The translations under genes were made by a program, and so were the position numbers. Shown one piece after another: positions 23,191 to 26,573 of a DNA stretch of 26,573 bases. Position 1 is the first letter of the stretch, and every line of letters starts with the position of its first letter. The notes under the pieces were generated by a model. It was not told the DNA's origin. It worked only from the letters and a program-made list of their open reading frames with translations, and made no database searches. The stretch lies in NCBI GenBank assembly GCA_018382125.1, contig JAGZQO010000028.1, positions 1-26,573 of the forward strand, read 5' to 3'. The stretch comes from Collinsella sp. (GTDB taxonomy: Bacteria > Actinomycetota > Coriobacteriia > Coriobacteriales > Coriobacteriaceae).

Positions 23191-23784
23191 TTAGCGCTTG
23201 ATCTCGATATCGTCGAGCTTGACGTCCATGGCCTCGGTCTTGGCCTCGGCGATGTCGTCGGCAAATTCCAGAGACTTCATCATGGTCTCGACGGCGTCCT
23301 TGTGCTCCTCGACGTTGTCGATACGCACATACACACTGCCGCCGTCAACGTCGGTGAAGTATTCGGTCGTTACGCCGCCCGAGTGTGTATAGGAAGCGTT
23401 GCGCCAAGTCTTGCCGTTGTACTTGACGGGGTCATTCTCGGTCCACTCAAAGCTGGCATTCCACTTTGCCTCGTATTCGAACAGCTCGTCGGCGTTCTTG
23501 TCAGGATCGAAGACGGGGATGAAGCGATCGCTGGCGTGCTCGCTCTCGGTGAACTTAAACTGGGCCCTGTCGGCGGTGTCGCCGGCAACGTCGGTAATCT
23601 CGACGCCCTCGGGAACCTCGACCTTAAACCAAATGAAGTCGGTCCTCATATCCACGGCTGGCTTTTCTGCCCCGCCGCCACCGCCACTTCCGGTAGCGTC
23701 GCCGCTGCCACCGCAGCCCACCAGGGCAACTGCGGCAAAGAGACTGATGCAGAGGGTGAGAATCGCAAAGGCCTTCTTTTTCAT
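23191..23784 (-). CDS. Predicted lipoprotein A, paralogue of the next gene
   Basis: 197 residues with a lipoprotein signal: KKK, a hydrophobic stretch and LVGC, so Cys24 would be lipidated and the protein held on the outer face of the membrane. After a Gly/Ser linker comes a domain of about 150 residues (TDFIWFKVEVPEGVEIT ... RFIPVF ... YNGKTWRNASYTH ... GSVYVRIDNV) ending in a helix and DDIEIKR. The order of motifs matches lipoprotein B at 24026-24625 throughout, so the two arose by duplication. I do not recognise a characterised family. GGAGG precedes the start. It has a separate terminator, and a 19-bp near-palindrome lies 73 bases upstream of the start. Confidence 0.88.
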   Translation of the reverse strand: MKKKAFAILTLCISLFAAVALVGCGGSGDATGSGGGGGAEKPAVDMRTDFIWFKVEVPEGVEITDVAGDTADRAQFKFTESEHASDRFIPVFDPDKNADELFEYEAKWNASFEWTENDPVKYNGKTWRNASYTHSGGVTTEYFTDVDGGSVYVRIDNVEEHKDAVETMMKSLEFADDIAEAKTEAMDVKLDDIEIKR

Positions 23785-23831
23785 GGTCGTGTCCTCCTCG
23801 ATCTGTAACCGCCCATGGATTACCTGTCTTT

Positions 23832-23837
23832 ACTGTA
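23832..23837 (-). promoter_or_regulatory. Possible -10 of lipoprotein gene A
   Basis: TACAGT on minus within ACAGTAAAGACA. The corresponding stretch before gene B reads ACAGTAAACAAAGACA, so this element is conserved between the paralogues. The palindrome at 23857-23875 would then cover the -35 position. Confidence 0.4.
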
Positions 23838-23856
23838 CGCGTGGACGGCTCGCTAG

Positions 23857-23875
23857 GGTGGGCCATGTGTCCCAT
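23857..23875. repeat. 19-bp near-palindrome, copy 1 (upstream of lipoprotein A)
   Basis: GGTGGGCCATGTGTCCCAT, identical to the copy at 24821-24839. Its core at 23859-23874 fits the dyad TGGGnCAnnTGnCCCA, with 12 of 16 bases paired. A regulator-binding site or short dispersed repeat. Confidence 0.7.
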
Positions 23876-23921
23876 TCTGAGGGCCGGATTTGCGCCGTTA
23901 AGTGGCAATATGTTCGGGCGC

Positions 23922-23956
23922 AAAAGAGGGGAGGGCTGGTGCTGTCGGCCCTCCCC
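23922..23956 (-). terminator. Terminator of lipoprotein gene B
   Basis: GGGGAGGGC (23928-23936) pairs with GCCCTCCCC (23948-23956); on minus CTTTTG follows. It resembles the terminator of gene A in sequence, as expected if gene and terminator were duplicated together. Confidence 0.8.
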
Positions 23957-24025
23957 GGGTTGGGCGCCCGTTGTTTTAATGGGGCGCATGTGCGCGGGTG
24001 CGCGTAGGCGCGTGCGGGTGTCCCG

Positions 24026-24625
24026 TTACTTGATCTCGATGCTCGAAATCTCGACTTCGCGTGCCTCGGAAACTGCCTCTTCCATGTCATCGGGGAACTC
24101 GATGGAGTTGAGGAGTGCCTCGGCTTCTTTCTTGTGCTGGTCGAAGTTCGAGATGAGGACGTAGACGCTTCCCGGCTCAACATCGGTAAAAAGCATGGTT
24201 GAGATGCCGCTGTTGTCCTCGTATGTTCCGACGAGCCACGTCCTGCCGTTATACTCGACGGACCCGCCATCCTTCCACTGGAACGTATCCCCCTTCTTTT
24301 CCGCCTGGTCGGCGTGGGATTCCTCGGCCGTCAGCGCTTTTTTCCAAACGGGGATAAAGCGATCGGCCGAGGCGTTCTCGTCTTCGGGGAAGGTGAGCTG
24401 GACCCTGTCGGCATTCTTGCCGGCAGAGTCGCTTACGCCGACGCCCTCGGGCATCTCGACCTTAAACCAGATGTAGTCGGTCTTCTTGGCGACGGGGGCC
24501 TTTTCCTTGCTCTCGCTCTTGGGGGCGCTGCCGCCGCCCGATGCGCTCCCGCCGCAGCCCACAAGGGCGAGCGCGGCAAAGAGGGCGATGCAAAGGGAAA
24601 GGATCGATAGGGTCTTTTTCTTCAT
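24026..24625 (-). CDS. Predicted lipoprotein B, paralogue of lipoprotein A
   Basis: 199 residues. The signal ends in LVGC with Cys24 as the lipid site, then a Ser/Gly/Lys linker. The outer domain begins TDYIWFKVEMPEGVGVS and contains RFIPVW, the YNGRTWLVGTYED strand pair and GSVYVLISNFDQH, ending SSIEIK, each matching gene A at the same position. The start at 24625 has AAGGAGG seven bases upstream; the in-frame start at 24697 is rejected. The two proteins differ most in the middle (about 95-130), where B has KKALTAEESHADQAEKKG. Role unknown; conserved aromatic strands suggest a surface binding domain. Confidence 0.88.
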   Translation of the reverse strand: MKKKTLSILSLCIALFAALALVGCGGSASGGGSAPKSESKEKAPVAKKTDYIWFKVEMPEGVGVSDSAGKNADRVQLTFPEDENASADRFIPVWKKALTAEESHADQAEKKGDTFQWKDGGSVEYNGRTWLVGTYEDNSGISTMLFTDVEPGSVYVLISNFDQHKKEAEALLNSIEFPDDMEEAVSEAREVEISSIEIK

Positions 24626-24820
24626 GGTGGCGTCCTCCTTGTCTGCCAGGGACATCGTGTGCCGCGGATCGCTGGGGCGGCGGTTACGCATGCGCATGAT
24701 GTCTTTGTTTACTGTGCGGTTATTCTTCCATTCGTCGTCCGGTGCCGTGATGAGCTTGCCCCAACATAGGCTCCTTACCTATATGTATGCCCCAGTTGCC
24801 GCTGCCCGGAAGTCTCGAAA

Positions 24821-24839
24821 GGTGGGCCATGTGTCCCAT
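24821..24839. repeat. 19-bp near-palindrome, copy 2 (between lipoprotein B and fchA)
   Basis: Identical to copy 1 over all 19 bases, while the flanking bases differ. It lies about 195 bases before lipoprotein B and 56 bases before the fchA -35, so it could act on either gene. Confidence 0.7.
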
Positions 24840-24894
24840 GTTTGCGGTGCCGACGCCTATCGTTCGTCATAGAAATCCGCGATGGCCAGGTGCG

Positions 24895-24923
24895 CTGACG
24901 CTTATGTACTTATGGGCTAGACT
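24895..24923 (+). promoter_or_regulatory. fchA-folD promoter
   Basis: CTGACG (24895-24900), 17-base spacer, TAGACT (24918-24923): a good sigma-70-like promoter giving a leader of roughly 70 bases. Confidence 0.55.
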
Positions 24924-24945
24924 TAGCACCATTATGTGATCGATG

Positions 24946-24973
24946 CGGTCGGTCGGCGGTTTCCACCCGACCG
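24946..24973 (+). other. Hairpin in the fchA leader
   Basis: CGGTCGG (24946-24952) pairs with CCGACCG (24967-24973), 14-base loop. It ends 13 bases before the ribosome binding site and has no T tract, so it is not a terminator. Confidence 0.4.
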
Positions 24974-25000
24974 ATGTATATGACTTGAAGGTGCATGCGT

Positions 25001-25633
25001 ATGAGCCAAGAGATGATGGACAAGACCTGCCGCGGGTTTGCCGAGGCGCTTGCCGCGCGCGAGCCGGTTCCCGGCGGTGGCAGCGCGAGCGCCTTTGTGG
25101 GCGCGCTGGGCGCCTCGCTGTGCGGAATGGTTGCCCGCTACGGTGCGACCAATTCCGCGCTTGCTGATCGTGCGGATGACCTGACGCGTGCGTTTGCCCA
25201 GGCAGACGAGTTGGCGCAGGAGCTTGTGGGTCTGGTCGCCGAGGACGTTCGTGCGTACGGCCAGGTGTCCGCGGCGTACGGTATTCCGCGTGAGGACCCG
25301 GCCCGACCGGCTGCGATTCAGGATGCGCTGCATGTGGCCGCTATGCCGCCGTATCGCATTATGGATGCCTGCGGGCGCGCACTGGCGCTGCTCGAGGACA
25401 TGGCCGACAAGGGTTCGCGTCAGCTGCTGTCCGATGTGGCGTGCGGCGCCGTATTCTGCCGCGCCGCCATGCAGGGCGCGAGCTTGACGCTCTTTGCGAA
25501 CACCACGTCTATGAAGGATCGTGCACGCGCCGAGGAGCTCGAGACGGCGTGTGATGAGTTGCTCGACACATGGTTGCCGCGCGCCGATGCGCTGGCGCGC
25601 CGCGCCTCCGACGCTGCAAGAAAGAGGGGATAG
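25001..25633 (+). CDS. fchA: Methenyl-THF cyclohydrolase / formimidoyl-THF cyclodeaminase family
   Basis: 210-residue, mostly helical cytoplasmic protein of the FTCD C-terminal (cyclodeaminase) family. The MDKTCRGFAEALAARE start and VPGGGSASA loop (23-31) are the family's folate-site signature; SDVACGAVFCRAAMQGA is the conserved second half. Members either deaminate formimino-THF or interconvert methenyl-THF and 10-formyl-THF. No histidine-degradation gene is nearby, while folD starts two bases after this stop and fhs is in the window, so the cyclohydrolase role is more likely. ATG at 25001 is chosen because GAAGG lies nine bases before it; ATG 24995 would be too close. Confidence 0.85.
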   Translation: MSQEMMDKTCRGFAEALAAREPVPGGGSASAFVGALGASLCGMVARYGATNSALADRADDLTRAFAQADELAQELVGLVAEDVRAYGQVSAAYGIPREDPARPAAIQDALHVAAMPPYRIMDACGRALALLEDMADKGSRQLLSDVACGAVFCRAAMQGASLTLFANTTSMKDRARAEELETACDELLDTWLPRADALARRASDAARKRG

Positions 25634-25635
25634 CC

Positions 25636-26502
25636 ATGGCTGAGCTACTGAAGGGTGCTCCCGTCGCCCGCGCTTTGACTGAGGAGCTCGCTGCCCGCTG
25701 CGCTGCGCTGCGCGAACGCGGTGTTGTTCCGACGCTTGCTATCGTGCGTGTGGGTGAACGCGAGGACGACCTATCCTACGAGCGCGGTGCCCTCAAGCGC
25801 TGCGAGAAGGTTGGCATTGAGGCTCGCCGCGTTTTGCTTCCTGCCGATGTTTCGCAGGACGAGCTGTTGACGGCCGTCGAGGACATCAATACCGATTCGG
25901 CTGTTCATGGCTGTCTGATGTTCCGCCCGCTGCCCGCCGGCCTTGACGAGAACGCCGTCGCCGCAGTGCTCGATCCCGCCAAGGACGTTGACTCCATGAC
26001 GCCGGCTTCGCTGCTCACCACGCTTTCGGGGCGCGGCGAGGGTTTTGCCCCCTGCACAGCCGAAGCCGTGCTTGCTTTGCTGGATCATTACGGCGTTGAG
26101 CTGGATGGAGCTAAGGTTGCTGTGGTCGGGCGCTCGCTGGTGATCGGGCGTCCCGTTGCCGCCATGCTTACGGCGCGCAATGCCACCGTGACGACGTGCC
26201 ATACGCATACGCGCGACCTTGCCGCCGAGTGCCGTGCGGCTGATATTGTGGTTGCGGCCGTTGGGCGCGCGCACACGATTGGTGTGGACGCGGTTCGCGA
26301 GGGCCAGACGATCATCGATGTGGGCATTAACTGGGATGAGGACGCTGGCAAGCTGGTGGGTGACGTCGATTTTGTTGCCGCGGCGCCGGTTGTTGGTGCC
26401 ATCACCCCCGTGCCGGGCGGCGTGGGGGCTGTGACCACCGCGATTCTCGCCAAACACGTGATTGAGGCGGCGGAGCGGGTCGCGCGCGCAGACGTGGTGT
26501 AA
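25636..26502 (+). CDS. folD: Methylene-THF dehydrogenase (FolD family) with altered cyclohydrolase site
   Basis: 288 residues. FolD normally oxidises methylene-THF with NAD(P)+ and then opens the methenyl ring. The Rossmann half is intact (VVGRSLVIGRPVAAML, CHTHTRDL, DVGINWDE, GDVDF, ITPVPGGVGAVT). In the catalytic cleft Tyr48 is kept, but the Lys four residues later (human Lys56) is Ala52 in YERGALK, and the Gln of the usual VQLPLP (human Gln100) is Phe96 in MFRPLP; the Asp of KDVD (Asp119) stays. In human MTHFD1, loss of Lys56 removes cyclohydrolase but not dehydrogenase activity, so this protein is probably a dehydrogenase only, paired with FchA. GAGGGG precedes the ATG. Confidence 0.92.
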   Translation: MAELLKGAPVARALTEELAARCAALRERGVVPTLAIVRVGEREDDLSYERGALKRCEKVGIEARRVLLPADVSQDELLTAVEDINTDSAVHGCLMFRPLPAGLDENAVAAVLDPAKDVDSMTPASLLTTLSGRGEGFAPCTAEAVLALLDHYGVELDGAKVAVVGRSLVIGRPVAAMLTARNATVTTCHTHTRDLAAECRAADIVVAAVGRAHTIGVDAVREGQTIIDVGINWDEDAGKLVGDVDFVAAAPVVGAITPVPGGVGAVTTAILAKHVIEAAERVARADVV

Positions 26503-26537
26503 GAGTGTCCTGAGGTCCGTCGCTGCAAGTCCCGATG

Positions 26538-26573
26538 TTACTCCTTCTTGAGACCGCGCTTCTCGACTATCTC
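26538..26573 (-). CDS. 3' end of a convergent gene (partial)
   Basis: On minus the window edge reads EIVEKRGLKKE and then TAA. The lysine-rich end and position 35 bases after folD fit the tail of a convergent gene, but eleven residues do not identify it. Confidence 0.4.
   Translation of the reverse strand, partial: EIVEKRGLKKE

Larger units (their letters stand above)
24626..25000. other. 375-base divergent gap between lipoprotein B and fchA
   Basis: It holds copy 2 of the 19-bp palindrome, the fchA promoter and a leader hairpin, and an AT-rich inverted repeat (ACATAGG...CCTATATGT, about 24759-24785) of unknown meaning. No gene longer than a 15-codon frame is supported. Confidence 0.6.

Noticed and set aside
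24725..24772. 15-codon frame on minus with AAGGAG just upstream, as a leader peptide for lipoprotein B
   Set aside because: Spacing is only three bases, no regulatory codon run or downstream attenuator is seen, and the length is within chance.
1..26573. CRISPR arrays, tRNA or rRNA genes, insertion sequences
   Set aside because: No regularly spaced repeats, cloverleaf-like T-loop sequences, rRNA stretches or transposase motifs were seen on either strand.

Overview
The window is high-GC chromosomal DNA, and gene content and sequence style fit an anaerobic Coriobacteriia actinobacterium, most likely Collinsella or a close relative. That placement is inference: no rRNA or other marker is present. 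Supporting signs are the Coriobacteriia-type DnaE, a superoxide reductase rather than an oxygen-evolving defence, a formate-tetrahydrofolate ligase plus FchA/FolD one-carbon set, and Cys-anchored lipoproteins with Gly/Ser-rich linkers.

Layout. 1-129 is an AT-rich leader of unknown origin. 130-7426 holds dnaE and a SWIM/SNF2 helicase-like ATPase in tandem. 7592-7954 is a single-gene superoxide reductase closed by a strong terminator. 8072-12403 is a plus-strand run of an NAD-synthetase-like protein that has lost its catalytic residues, then ruvC-ruvA-ruvB, whose junctions overlap by one base. 12548-14215 is fhs with its own promoter and terminator. 14281-15644 holds two divergent genes of unknown function: a 78-residue four-Cys protein and a single-pass membrane protein. 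15657-16838 (minus) is a cation diffusion facilitator, divergent from a double zinc-ribbon protein (17057-18394). 18395-18816 has no intact gene but holds a structured, T-box-like RNA candidate with a terminator and a possible PIN-domain remnant. 18817-19869 (minus) is a solitary DUF1016/YhcG-type PDDEXK protein, followed by a small PH-like protein on plus. 20399-22885 (minus) is a Tat-exported phosphatidylinositol-specific phospholipase C-like surface protein. 23191-24625 (minus) holds two paralogous lipoproteins, each with its own terminator and each with the same 19-bp near-palindrome upstream. 25001-26502 is the fchA-folD operon, and the last 36 bases are the 3' end of a convergent gene.

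Working together. fhs, fchA and folD make the folate branch that turns formate into methylene-THF. FolD here lacks two of the three residues known to carry the cyclohydrolase reaction, and the co-transcribed FchA is the obvious replacement. DnaE, RuvABC and the SNF2 protein are genome maintenance. The phospholipase, lipoproteins and membrane protein belong to the cell surface.

No CRISPR array, insertion sequence, tRNA or rRNA gene was recognised. The points most worth checking are the NadE-like pseudoenzyme, the FolD/FchA division of labour, the repeated palindrome beside the lipoprotein genes, and the orphan T-box-like RNA.
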